Assembly: GCA_003022985.1 (NCBI GenBank)
Contig: PXTV01000095.1
Span: 1-7,193 of the forward strand
Length of the DNA stretch: 7,193 nt
Source: Bacteroidetes bacterium SW_11_45_7
GTDB lineage: Bacteria > Bacteroidota > Bacteroidia > Chitinophagales > SW-11-45-7
Reading direction: 5' to 3'
Under the pieces are notes generated by a model that was given only the letters and a program-made list of their open reading frames with translations, was not told where the DNA came from and did no database searches. The first letter of the stretch is position 1, and every line of letters starts with the position of its first letter. Below, one piece after another: positions 1 to 6,383 of the stretch. Position numbers and translations under genes: made by a program.

Positions 1-2
1 CA

Positions 3-56
3 CGGGTGACCCTCCTAAAGAGCGTAGTGCAGGATAGATTGCAAGAGAACGAATAA
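3..56 (+). other. Possible C-terminal tail of a gene entering from the left edge
   Basis: Frame 3 is open from the window edge for 17 codons (RVTLLKSVVQDRLQENE) and ends in TAA at 54-56. The mixture of aliphatic residues followed by an acidic, polar end is compatible with the tail of a protein, but the piece is too short to assign to any family and an open stretch of this length is common by chance. The alternative frame starting at position 2 closes with TAG at 35-37. The rest of 57-190 shows no convincing gene on either strand. Seen: the open frame. Inferred: that it is coding. Confidence 0.2.
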
Positions 57-170
57 AGGAGGGAATGCTATGCACCTTGCAAAGAGATAAACATCACATT
101 TACATTGGTGCAGACACAATTTTAAGCGATACCACTATACGGGCCACTTCAAATCAAGACTTGAATGATC

Positions 171-210
171 GTTACCAAAATGGCAATTGATGTTACTCAT
201 TTGTTACTCA
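171..210. repeat. Three helically phased GTTAC repeats beside the tRNA unit
   Basis: Three copies of a GTTAC-type element in the same orientation begin at 171 (GTTACCAAAA), 192 (GTTACTCATT) and 203 (GTTACTCAAA). The last two share the nine bases TGTTACTCA (191-199 and 202-210). The spacings are 21 and 11 bp, close to two turns and one turn of the helix, which is the usual geometry of protein-binding iterons. They lie just beyond the terminator that follows tRNA-Val. No binding protein can be named from the sequence; arm sites of an integrase, an operator, or chance are all possible. Confidence 0.4.
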
Positions 211-213
211 AAC

Positions 214-251
214 CAAAAACGGGGCTTCCGGAAAAACTTCTGAAAGCCCCG
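214..251 (-). terminator. Rho-independent terminator of the tRNA unit
   Basis: Read on the minus strand, a hairpin lies 11 nt past the end of tRNA-Val. Its GC-rich base is CGGGGCTT (220-227) pairing with AAGCCCCG (244-251), continued after one mismatch by a short upper stem with a loop at 234-237. On the minus strand the stem is followed directly by TTTTT (complement of 215-219) and a further T-rich stretch. Strong stem plus T-run is the classic intrinsic terminator, and its place just after a tRNA supports the reading. The T-run is on the minus side only, so it is oriented for the tRNA unit. Confidence 0.88.
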
Positions 252-262
252 TCAGGTAGGAG

Positions 263-337
263 TGGGAGCAACTGGATTCGAACCAGTGACCCCCTGCTTG
301 TAAGGCAGGTGCTCTGAACCAACTGAGCTATGCTCCC
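263..337 (-). tRNA. tRNA-Val (anticodon UAC)
   Basis: The minus strand folds into a full cloverleaf. The acceptor stem is GGGAGCA/TGCTCCC (seven perfect pairs), the D stem GCTC/GAGC has a ten-base loop containing GG, and the anticodon stem CCTGC/GCAGG carries the loop CTTACAA. The variable loop has five bases, and the T stem ACTGG/CCAGT carries TTCGAAT. The anticodon is TAC (complement of 300-302), reading GUA, so it is a valine tRNA. The discriminator is A (263). CCA is not encoded and would be added after transcription. It is followed by a Rho-independent terminator and preceded by a degenerate tRNA-like sequence and a promoter, so it is probably the last functional member of a small tRNA unit. 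Confidence 0.95.
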
Positions 338-382
338 TTTTCAAAAAACAATCCCACCCAAATCCAAGGTAGTATGAAATTG

Positions 383-475
383 ATGTCATCCCCGAATTTG
401 AACCAGTGATTCTCCCAACTCCTCTGGCGGGATGCTCTGAACCATCCCGATTGCAATCCGGAGAGCTATGCAACC
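383..475 (-). pseudogene. Degenerate tRNA-like sequence upstream of tRNA-Val
   Basis: On the minus strand this stretch keeps recognisable tRNA pieces in the right order: GGTTGCATAGCTC (acceptor 5' side and D stem, 463-475), GGTTCAGAGC (end of the D arm), an anticodon-stem-like TCCCG/TGGGA with an oversized ten-base loop, and ACTGGTTCAAAT (5' half of the T arm, 396-407). The matches to the neighbouring tRNA-Val are in the conserved D and T arms. The structure is broken: about 17 extra bases sit in the D loop, the T stem has no 3' partner, and no 3' acceptor strand complements GGTTGCA. It reads as a decayed second tRNA of the unit; the original amino acid cannot be named. A genuine but unusual structured RNA is a less likely alternative. 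Confidence 0.65.
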
Positions 476-486
476 GTGTCGGTTGG

Positions 487-516
487 CAAATGTACTATTC
501 TCATCTCTTTTCCAAA
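487..516 (-). promoter_or_regulatory. Bacteroidota-type promoter for the tRNA unit
   Basis: On the minus strand there is a perfect -7 box TACATTTG (complement of 487-494; consensus TAnnTTTG). A TTTG -33 box (complement of 513-516) lies 18 nt upstream. Transcription would start near 480, a few bases before the tRNA-like sequence at 475, run through tRNA-Val and stop at the terminator at 214-251. Both boxes and the spacing fit the primary sigma factor consensus known for Bacteroidota, and the position suits a stable-RNA promoter. Confidence 0.6.
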
Positions 517-546
517 AGTAATCCGGAGAGGAAACCTGCGCTTTTG

Positions 547-1846
547 TTAAAATTTCATTGTCACGCCAAGACCTGGTAAAAAGACATCCGTTTTCATCTT
601 GCCGCGGAATGTATTGCCATCATAGGGATGATCAGAATATAAGCCACTGACGTCCGAAGAAGGCTCGTAGGAAAATTCCTGTTCTATGCCGTATAGATAA
701 GCAAATGAACCATCTATGGTCAACCAATCAGTAGGCGAAACCGATATGCCCACCGATGCCCCCAACTTATCGTTATCCGGTGTTTCAGGAGTGTACAAAT
801 TCCGCTGAATAGGTGTCTGATCGTAACTCAAGCCAGCCCTGATGGTTAGGACGTCACTGACATCGTATTCACCTCCCAATTTGACGATAAAAGTGTTATC
901 ATAATGCCTTGGCTCACGTGAATCGGGCGGAAAGGAAGTGGCGTTTCCGGCAGCTTCAAATTCCTCCTTATTCTCAAACTCTATAATGAGCGAGTCATAA
1001 GCTCCCCATCCCACATAAGTCACATCCAAACCCATTCTGAAATCGTCTGAAAATTCATAGGAGATTCCCAAAGATGTTTTGGAAGGAAGCGGCAAGCTGC
1101 TGGAAAAAGAGTTCATTGTATCAGGGGTGTCAAAATTCTGAACAATTGGTGGCTCAAGATCAGAGAAAAGAGGTTGAAAGTCATTGAAATCGGCATCGCC
1201 ACCATCAATCTCCATCCGGACTTTTGAGAGATACCTGAGGCCAACTTGAAGTTTATCAGTAATTTGATACATGGCACCTACATTAAAACCGTACCCTATC
1301 GTAGAACCCTCTAAAGTAACTGTTCCATCAGGGTTGTCTCCTAAAAAGGTGGTGAGTTATTCCGCCAATACTCAATTTCTCGAAAGGGCGCCAGGAAATT
1401 GTTGGCTGTGCATAGATTCCCTCGAGATCAATACTGTGAATAAGATAACGCCCTGACCATTCACTTCCCCAGTCAACAGTATTGCCATAGGGCGTGTAAA
1501 CGCCCAGGCCAACGGCAAGTTGATCTTTGATCTTGTATGAGCCGTAAAAATGGAACGGTGTGCTGATGGGATTATCGGCCGAAGCATCGCGAAAGGTATC
1601 TGAAGTAAATTCATTCTTTAAAAATGAGGTGCTCACACCCAGCGAAATGCTTCCTTTTTGCTCGAGCATGGCCAGTCCCCCGGGATTGTAAAAAATCGTA
1701 GCTGCATCCAGACTCAAACCTGTTCCGATATTGCCCATGCCAACATAGCGCTGGCCTTGCATTGGTATACCAAAACTTCCTGCAAAAAGAGTTTGAGGAA
1801 AATAGATAAGCATGGCTGCGGCAATCAAAAGGATACTTCTTACCAT
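547..1846 (-). pseudogene. OmpP1/FadL-family outer-membrane transporter, broken by an internal frame break
   Basis: FadL-type proteins are outer-membrane beta-barrels that let long-chain fatty acids or other hydrophobic compounds across. The N-terminal part starts at ATG 1846-1844 with a signal peptide (MVRSILLIAAAMLIYFPQ, likely cleavage after TLFA). It is followed by the family's mature N terminus GSFGIPMQGQRYVGMGNIGT and the FYNPGGLAML segment. It runs to EKLSIGG, then shifts frame and stops at 1328. The C-terminal part continues in the other frame: TTFLGDNPDGTVTLEG (from about 1354), GYGFNVGAMYQITDKLQVGL, and on to the end GLGVTMKF with the terminal Phe usual for barrel proteins (stop 547-549). 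No stop codon lies between the break and the ATG at 1272, so both halves clearly belong together. Compared with family members as I remember them, roughly 15-18 residues between LSIG and DGTV are missing, suggesting a small out-of-frame deletion. A sequence or assembly error is possible. A TTG further upstream (1870) is a weaker start because the signal peptide begins at 1846. Confidence 0.87.
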
Positions 1847-1885
1847 AGTGAATGATTTTAGTCTTATCAATAGCGATTGGTTGCT

Positions 1886-1917
1886 CTAATATATCAACAT
1901 TTCCTCTGGTTTCACAA
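1886..1917 (-). promoter_or_regulatory. Possible promoter of the FadL-type gene
   Basis: On the minus strand TATATTAG (complement of 1886-1893) resembles the -7 consensus TAnnTTTG with one mismatch, and TTG (complement of 1915-1917) lies 21 nt upstream as a -33 box. This would give a leader of about 34 nt before the ATG at 1846. The match is moderate, so it is offered as a candidate only. Confidence 0.33.
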
Positions 1918-1972
1918 CATTTCAAAGGGAACCTTTAGCAAAAAGTGTTTGAAAGTTGGCTTCACATTTGTC

Positions 1973-1990
1973 CTTGTCGAAATTGACAAG
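1973..1990. repeat. Inverted repeat CTTGTC-N6-GACAAG
   Basis: A perfect six-base inverted repeat with a six-base AT-rich centre (GAAATT, 1979-1984) lies in the divergent intergenic region, about 127 bp upstream of the start of the FadL-type gene and 166 bp upstream of the AsmA-like gene. The size and symmetry suit a dimeric regulator's operator. There is no T-run after it, so it is not a terminator. A repeat of this length can occur by chance. Confidence 0.3.
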
Positions 1991-2043
1991 ATGATCAAAA
2001 AAGTCAGCCTTTATAATGAGCCAAACATGATTGATGATTTTAT

Positions 2044-2051
2044 TAGGTTTG
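2044..2051 (+). promoter_or_regulatory. Possible -7 box for the AsmA-like gene
   Basis: TAGGTTTG matches the Bacteroidota -7 consensus TAnnTTTG exactly, but no TTTG or TTG lies 18-21 nt upstream. If used, it would give a leader of about 100 nt. A second weaker match (TATTTTGG, 2079-2086) lies nearer the gene. About one such eight-base match per kilobase or two is expected by chance, so confidence is low. Confidence 0.22.
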
Positions 2052-2155
2052 AAAAGGTGGTTGTACAGCTCCGCTTCGTATTTTGGTGACTATTGATCTT
2101 TTACGATTGCCCGGAATAAGGAAATCACTTGCTGAATCGTTAGAGAGATATACTC

Positions 2156-4726
2156 ATGATACGCATTGCAAAATATTTCCTGGCTATAGTGACCTCCTTC
2201 TTTGTTCTTGGGTTCCTGGCAGTGGTGTTCATCACTTACTTCTACGATGAGCAAATCGAATCGCTGCTTATTGAAGAAATGAACAAAAGGCTTGAGGCGA
2301 AAGTGGAAGTTGATGGAGAAATCGACTTCGGCTTAATACAGCATTTCCCTAAAGCAAGTCTCACTTTTCACGATATCCGGGTTGAAGGTAGCCACGGCAC
2401 CCGTCCTTTGGGAAAGATGGAAGAGCTCACTTTGCTGCTGGATATAGAAAATCTTCTACGAGGCGATTACCGCATATCCCGTCTACGGCTCAAAAATGGG
2501 AAGCTCAACATTTTGAAGAACCGTGCAGGGGAGGGAAATTATATCGTTTGGGAGAGCCGATCAGCGCCTGATAATTCCCGTTCAGACACCAATGACTTTC
2601 GCTTTGCCCTCGACAAAGTTCAACTAATACAAGTTGATGTGCTCTACGAGGACCTTGCCACTGGCTTCGCCATTGACACCGATATCGAAAAAGGGGAACT
2701 ATCCGGCCAATTCAGCAAAGAGCAATTCACCCTCACGTCTGAATTGCATTTCCTTAACGACAGCATGACCATTGCAGGCGTGACCTACTTTCCCGGACAG
2801 GATGTCAACCTTAGTCTTTCCCTTAAGGTTGATCAAACGCAGGATGCAACGATATCTACAATTCAAGACGGCAACTTATCCGTTGGCGGTAGTCCTTTTA
2901 CAGTGGCCGGCACCGTAGCAGCACATGATCATTTTACTGACCTCGACCTCAAAACCAGGGGCGAAAACCTTTCTGTGCAGGATATTCCCCGCCTGCTACC
3001 GGAATCGTATTCCCGGTCACTACGCAACTACGATGGAAAGGGGAAGCTGACTATTAATAGCTATATCAAGGGGCGTGTAGATGCCACAACACTACCGAAC
3101 ATTCGTGTCCAATACAACCTGAGAGAAGCTCATTTGACAACAAAACAACTAGCCAACCCCATCAAGAACCTCAATGTCAAGGGGCAATTCAGTATGTACG
3201 GCAAGAATAAGGCACCAACCACAGTGCTCAAATTAAGCCGTTGCAGGGCCACTTACAGGGGGCAGCCGTTTTCCCTGACTATGAGGGTAGACGATTTGAG
3301 TCAGCCGCATGTAAAGCTTTACGCCAATGGGAAACTCGATCTTGCTGTTCTGCATCCCTTCCTCAAAGACAGGGAGTTAAGTCAACTTAGCGGCACCGTT
3401 AAGGTGCAAGACCTCCGATTTGATGGCTCTCTACAAAATATGAGCCGTTCCGTGCAAAACGGCACAACCAAAGGATCAGGGCTTATCATGCTGGATAATG
3501 TCAAGGCGAACTATCGTAACCAGCCATTACAGCTACCAAAAGGAAAGCTTGCCTTTGACGGGCGCAATGCAGAAATCCAGGACCTTGCCTTGGCCATTGG
3601 ACAGAGCCGCTTTAGCATAGGCGGGCAAGTTAACAATGTCATTAACTATTGGAAACATGTAGCGAATAATAAAAGCCCGCCATCCCCTTTACGTTTTGAA
3701 GGTGTTGTGAAATCATCCTTTTTCGATGTAGCCGATTTGCTGCAGCTCTTCCCCAAAACAGAACAGACTACGTCAACCAACAATAGCCAAAAGCTGGACC
3801 TGCAACGCCTGTTCCACATCCAAGGAGCGTTCACTTTTCTGGTGGAAGAGCTTCGTTATCGGAGATTCAAGGGGTCGGATTTCTTTGGCAACATTGATCT
3901 GGAGCCGGGCAAGATCGCATTTCAAAAATTCAATGTTCATACAATGTCAGGCCAGGTTGGCCTCAATGCCAACATCAAATTCCCCAACAAGAATGGGATC
4001 ACGGCTAAGGCCAACATCAATGCCGAACAATTAGCCATCGATAGCTTGTTCTACCAGAATAACAACTTTGGCCAGCAAACCCTTACCCACAAGAATCTGC
4101 AAGGTCAATTAACATCGGATGGGCAATTGATCATGAAATGGTACAATGGGAATTTCCGGATGGATGCCCTGCAAGCTAATGCTTCTGTTAAAATCGAGAA
4201 TGGCGAGCTTATTCGATTTGAGCCAATGATAGCGCTTGCAGATCACCTCAAAATGGAAGAGCTCGAGCACATCCGGTTCTCAACATTGGAAAATACCGTT
4301 CGTATTGACAACAAGACCATTCATATTCCTGAAATGTCTATTGTGTCAAATGCCGCTAATCTCCGTGTAAACGGTACACATACTTTTGCTAACATGGTCG
4401 ATTACCAATTCAGCATCAACTTGAGTAAAATCATGGCCAATAAGTTTAAGATCGTTAAAGCTCCTGAAGATGGCTATGCGCGCAATGGAAAAGGACAGCT
4501 CAATTTGTTTTTAACCATGAAAGGGCCTGTTAGCAATCCCGAGATCAAATACGACAAACAATCCGTTAAGGAAAAGATCGCCAGGGATTTGCAAGACGAG
4601 AAGAAAGAGTTACAGCGTGCACTGCGTAATCAATCTTCAGAGGAATACTCTCCGGCAAAAGAAAAACAACAATGGGACGTGGAAGAGGAAATGGAATATA
4701 TTGAATGGGATGATGAGGAAAAATAA
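2156..4726 (+). CDS. AsmA-like envelope protein (AsmA family, 856 aa)
   Basis: The gene encodes one N-terminal membrane helix (about residues 7-30, YFLAIVTSFFVLGFLAVVF) with a very short cytoplasmic N terminus, followed by a long periplasmic part. Residues about 35-200 match the AsmA N-terminal domain, with the typical FPKASLTFHDIRVEG at 64-78. The middle is a long run of alternating beta strands. About residues 660-760 match the AsmA-like C-terminal region (NGNFRMDALQANASVKIENG, then IHIPEMSIVSNAANLRVNG and a FSINLSKIM strand). After a GxVSNPEIKYD strand the end is a charged, probably helical segment and an acidic tail (DVEEEMEYIEWDDEEK, 841-856). Family knowledge: AsmA/TamB/YhdP-type proteins form hydrophobic grooves bridging inner and outer membranes and help move phospholipids or assemble outer-membrane proteins. 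The exact substrate here is unknown. The start ATG 2156 directly precedes the membrane helix; there is only a weak purine run (GAGAG) upstream, normal for this phylum. The frame is intact and of usual length for Bacteroidota members. Confidence 0.9.
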   Translation: MIRIAKYFLAIVTSFFVLGFLAVVFITYFYDEQIESLLIEEMNKRLEAKVEVDGEIDFGLIQHFPKASLTFHDIRVEGSHGTRPLGKMEELTLLLDIENLLRGDYRISRLRLKNGKLNILKNRAGEGNYIVWESRSAPDNSRSDTNDFRFALDKVQLIQVDVLYEDLATGFAIDTDIEKGELSGQFSKEQFTLTSELHFLNDSMTIAGVTYFPGQDVNLSLSLKVDQTQDATISTIQDGNLSVGGSPFTVAGTVAAHDHFTDLDLKTRGENLSVQDIPRLLPESYSRSLRNYDGKGKLTINSYIKGRVDATTLPNIRVQYNLREAHLTTKQLANPIKNLNVKGQFSMYGKNKAPTTVLKLSRCRATYRGQPFSLTMRVDDLSQPHVKLYANGKLDLAVLHPFLKDRELSQLSGTVKVQDLRFDGSLQNMSRSVQNGTTKGSGLIMLDNVKANYRNQPLQLPKGKLAFDGRNAEIQDLALAIGQSRFSIGGQVNNVINYWKHVANNKSPPSPLRFEGVVKSSFFDVADLLQLFPKTEQTTSTNNSQKLDLQRLFHIQGAFTFLVEELRYRRFKGSDFFGNIDLEPGKIAFQKFNVHTMSGQVGLNANIKFPNKNGITAKANINAEQLAIDSLFYQNNNFGQQTLTHKNLQGQLTSDGQLIMKWYNGNFRMDALQANASVKIENGELIRFEPMIALADHLKMEELEHIRFSTLENTVRIDNKTIHIPEMSIVSNAANLRVNGTHTFANMVDYQFSINLSKIMANKFKIVKAPEDGYARNGKGQLNLFLTMKGPVSNPEIKYDKQSVKEKIARDLQDEKKELQRALRNQSSEEYSPAKEKQQWDVEEEMEYIEWDDEEK

Positions 4727-4830
4727 CAACTTTCGAATCATGACATTAACAGCAATCGGTCCTTAAAATTGCCTATGAGTTAATACACAGCTCGATTCAA
4801 ACATTATCCCCCATTAATTTTTCCAAAGTG

Positions 4831-5028
4831 ATGGAATACATTTATCTTGGTGACCGCTGGACCTCTCCTGAATTCTGCCACATCAAATGTGATGCTGTGC
4901 GTAGATCGGACGGCAAATGCATTCGCGGAAAGAAAGGGACCATGCTGGTCATGACAGAACAGGGGAAAAAATTAGTTGTCATTGCCCGGCTCCTGAGGCG
5001 GCAGGATAAACTTGTGAACAAGAAATGA
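4831..5028 (+). CDS. Small conserved basic protein of unknown function (65 aa)
   Basis: A 65-residue protein beginning MEYIYLGDRWTSPEF, with three cysteines (16, 20, 30), the central CDAVRRSDGKCIRG, and a C-terminal half with the pattern GTMLVMTEQGKKLVVIARLLRR. I recognise this layout (YIYLGDR near the start, C-AVRR-DGKCIRG, G-MLV) as a recurring small, uncharacterised protein of Bacteroidota; that is memory, not a search. It has no signal peptide or membrane helix, is strongly basic, and its alternating beta pattern with glycines suggests a compact small beta-barrel, possibly nucleic-acid binding (inference). I prefer ATG 4831 to the GTG at 4828, because the family starts at M-(E/K)-Y. It lies 104 bp after the AsmA-like gene and 163 bp before the TPR gene, on the same strand, so it may be separately transcribed. 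Confidence 0.75.
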   Translation: MEYIYLGDRWTSPEFCHIKCDAVRRSDGKCIRGKKGTMLVMTEQGKKLVVIARLLRRQDKLVNKK

Positions 5029-5049
5029 TGGACGGGGCTTAAGAGAAGC

Positions 5050-5057
5050 TATTTTTG
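5050..5057 (+). promoter_or_regulatory. Possible -7 box upstream of the TPR gene
   Basis: TATTTTTG matches the TAnnTTTG consensus exactly and lies 20 nt after the stop codon of the small protein gene. No clear -33 TTTG is present at the right distance. If real, the TPR gene would have a leader of about 130 nt. Offered as a candidate only. Confidence 0.28.
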
Positions 5058-5191
5058 CTAAGAATTCGATGTTCATGCAACGTTTTCAGCTTGCAAGACC
5101 TACATACCAAAAAGATAAAACCTATAACAATAAGAGTTCTTCACCTCTCCATTCATCAAATCCCTTGAATTGTATAAAAGTATCAACTGCT

Positions 5192-5841
5192 ATGAGATTC
5201 TTTTTGGCGGGGCTACTCCTCCTTCCCCTCATTGCCGGTGATGCCATTACGACCACACAATCTGAGAAGGCTCTTAAAAAAGCTGAAGATTGGTACTGAA
5301 AGCCAAATATGTGCCAATGGCTGAGGATGAAAAGCAAGAATTGCTCAAGAAAGGGCGCGATTTCGGTAAGAAAATGACCGAACGTTATCCGGACAATGAA
5401 GCAATCAAATTCTGGTACATGGGGAACCTGGGCAGTTATGGGCAAACGCTGGGCGTTGTGAGCGCTGCCAGGCAGGGGATCGGAAACAAAATCAAAGCTA
5501 TTTGTGAAGAGTTAATGCAGACAGCTCCCGAGTACGATGAAGGCGGCCCCTACCGCGTTTTGGGCGTCTTGCACTTTAAGTTACCCAATATTCCCTTAGT
5601 GATAAGCTGGCCGGATGACGGGGTTGGCCTCGATTACCTTGAAAAAGCTGCTGATATTGCGCCCGAAAACCCGGCCAATCTTTACTACTATGCACGTTTG
5701 TTGTACGAAGAAGGATACTACGATAAAGCCAAAGAAGTCATGAAAGGTGTTACCCAACGCGAACCGCGTAACAAGCATTTATTAGAAGAACGTACCACGC
5801 TGAAAAAAGCCCGTCAACACTATGAGAAGTGGACGAATTAA
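5192..5841 (+). pseudogene. Exported TPR protein with TatT-like motif, frameshifted near the N terminus
   Basis: The N-terminal part starts at ATG 5192 with a clear export signal (MRFFLAGLLLLPLIAGDA) and continues TTTQSEKALKKAEDWY before a TGA at 5297-5299. The rest follows without a gap in the next frame from about 5296: LKAKYVPMAEDEKQELLKKG and on to the stop at 5839-5841. Loss of one base near 5287-5297 explains the break. Restored length is about 216 residues. The body has helical tetratricopeptide-like units, including the GGPYRVLGVLHFKLP segment (codons near 5540-5585) and a clear TPR unit around ADIAPENPANLYYYARLLY and YYDKAKEVMKGVTQREP. The GGPxRxLG motif followed by a residue-rich TPR recalls TatT-type TPR proteins linked to TRAP transporters. 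No TRAP transporter genes are visible here, so the partner is unknown. It is convergent with the mgtC-like gene, 46 bp away, with no clear terminator between them. Confidence 0.75.
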
Positions 5842-5887
5842 GAAGAATTGTACTCACCAATCCTTCGCATACCTGCCATTAACACTG

Positions 5888-6361
5888 TCAATCCTCATGT
5901 TCCTCCTTATGACTTAACATTTTGAAAATCTTGCTCAAGGCATAGTTGATGATGAGGATCAAGAGTGTTACAGCAATAGACAGGATGTATTGCTCAAGAG
6001 CCACTGCTATTCCTATACCGGCTGAAAATAAAACAGAGGCAGCTGTAGTCAGGTAAAGCACCTTATCGTCTCTTCGGACTTGAAGGATTGTGCCGGCCCC
6101 AATAAAACTGATCCCTACGATAATGGCCTCGATGATACGAATCGGATCGGTTTGAATGATTTTTGATATACCGAGCTCATTGAAATGGATAACAAGCACT
6201 TCTCCAAGCGATAGTAACAATGCTGCTGCTCCCCCTACGATCATATGAGTGCGGAAACCGGCCGGCTTCTTTTTGAGTTCGCGTTCCAAACCCACCATTC
6301 CCGAAAGGATCGAGGCAATCACAATATTCAGGGCAATTTGTAGTTGGAGCAGTAGATCCAA
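5888..6361 (-). CDS. MgtC/SapB-family inner-membrane protein (short form, 157 aa)
   Basis: A polytopic inner-membrane protein with about five helices (roughly 6-23, 37-58, 74-94, 104-122, 124-141). It carries the family's hallmark motifs in order: GLERE (24-28), KPAGFRTH (32-39), TDPIRIIEAIIVGISFIGAG (71-90) and LTTAA (104-108). MgtC-family members are known for roles in magnesium-limited growth, acid tolerance and, in pathogens, survival in macrophages and control of the F-type ATPase; the biochemical activity is debated. This one lacks the C-terminal soluble domain of Salmonella MgtC and ends with a charged tail (HKEEHED), like SapB/YhiD-type short members. The start is TTG 6361-6359: two in-frame TAA codons lie 12-17 nt upstream, no ATG occurs before Met22, and starting there would remove the first helix. 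A promoter lies just upstream (6384-6414). It is divergent from lepA and convergent with the TPR gene. Confidence 0.9.
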   Translation of the reverse strand: MDLLLQLQIALNIVIASILSGMVGLERELKKKPAGFRTHMIVGGAAALLLSLGEVLVIHFNELGISKIIQTDPIRIIEAIIVGISFIGAGTILQVRRDDKVLYLTTAASVLFSAGIGIAVALEQYILSIAVTLLILIINYALSKIFKMLSHKEEHED

Positions 6362-6383
6362 GAGGTTGAGATTTTATTACAGC

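Larger units (their letters stand above)
1847..2155. other. Divergent intergenic region, no gene seen
   Basis: This 309-bp stretch separates the minus-strand FadL-type gene from the plus-strand AsmA-like gene. A 70-codon open frame on the plus strand (1877-2089) has no recognisable family, no good start context and lies over the FadL promoter region, so I do not call it. The region holds the candidate promoters for both flanking genes, plus an inverted repeat CTTGTC (1973-1978) / GACAAG (1985-1990) with a six-base spacer. Confidence 0.6.

Noticed and set aside
1..23. Minus-strand AGGAGGG followed six bases later by GTG at the window edge, suggesting a gene start
   Set aside because: Nothing of the coding region is inside the window, and strong Shine-Dalgarno sites are unusual in this phylum; cannot be supported.
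65..190. Short plus-strand frame starting at ATG 65 just after an AGGAGGG sequence
   Set aside because: The purine run is only two bases from the ATG, Bacteroidota rarely use such sites, and the 41-residue product has no family likeness.
252..473. 73-codon open frame on the minus strand
   Set aside because: It runs through tRNA-Val and the tRNA-like relic; the translated sequence is simply tRNA read as protein.
1611..1925. 104-codon open frame on the minus strand
   Set aside because: It overlaps the signal-peptide part of the FadL-type gene in another frame, is rich in His, Cys and Arg, and matches nothing; a shadow.
1877..2089. 70-codon open frame on the plus strand
   Set aside because: No recognisable family or start context, low-complexity hydrophobic composition, and it covers the upstream region of the FadL-type gene.
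5011..5024. Palindrome CTTGTGAACAAG at the end of the small protein gene as a terminator
   Set aside because: The stem is five pairs with a two-base centre and no T-run follows, so it cannot act as an intrinsic terminator.
5122..5445. 107-codon open frame on the minus strand
   Set aside because: It is antisense to the TPR gene, and the plus strand clearly encodes the signal peptide and TPR sequence there.
5842..5887. Convergent gap between the TPR and MgtC-like genes as a shared terminator
   Set aside because: No stem-loop with T-run could be found on either strand in these 46 bases.
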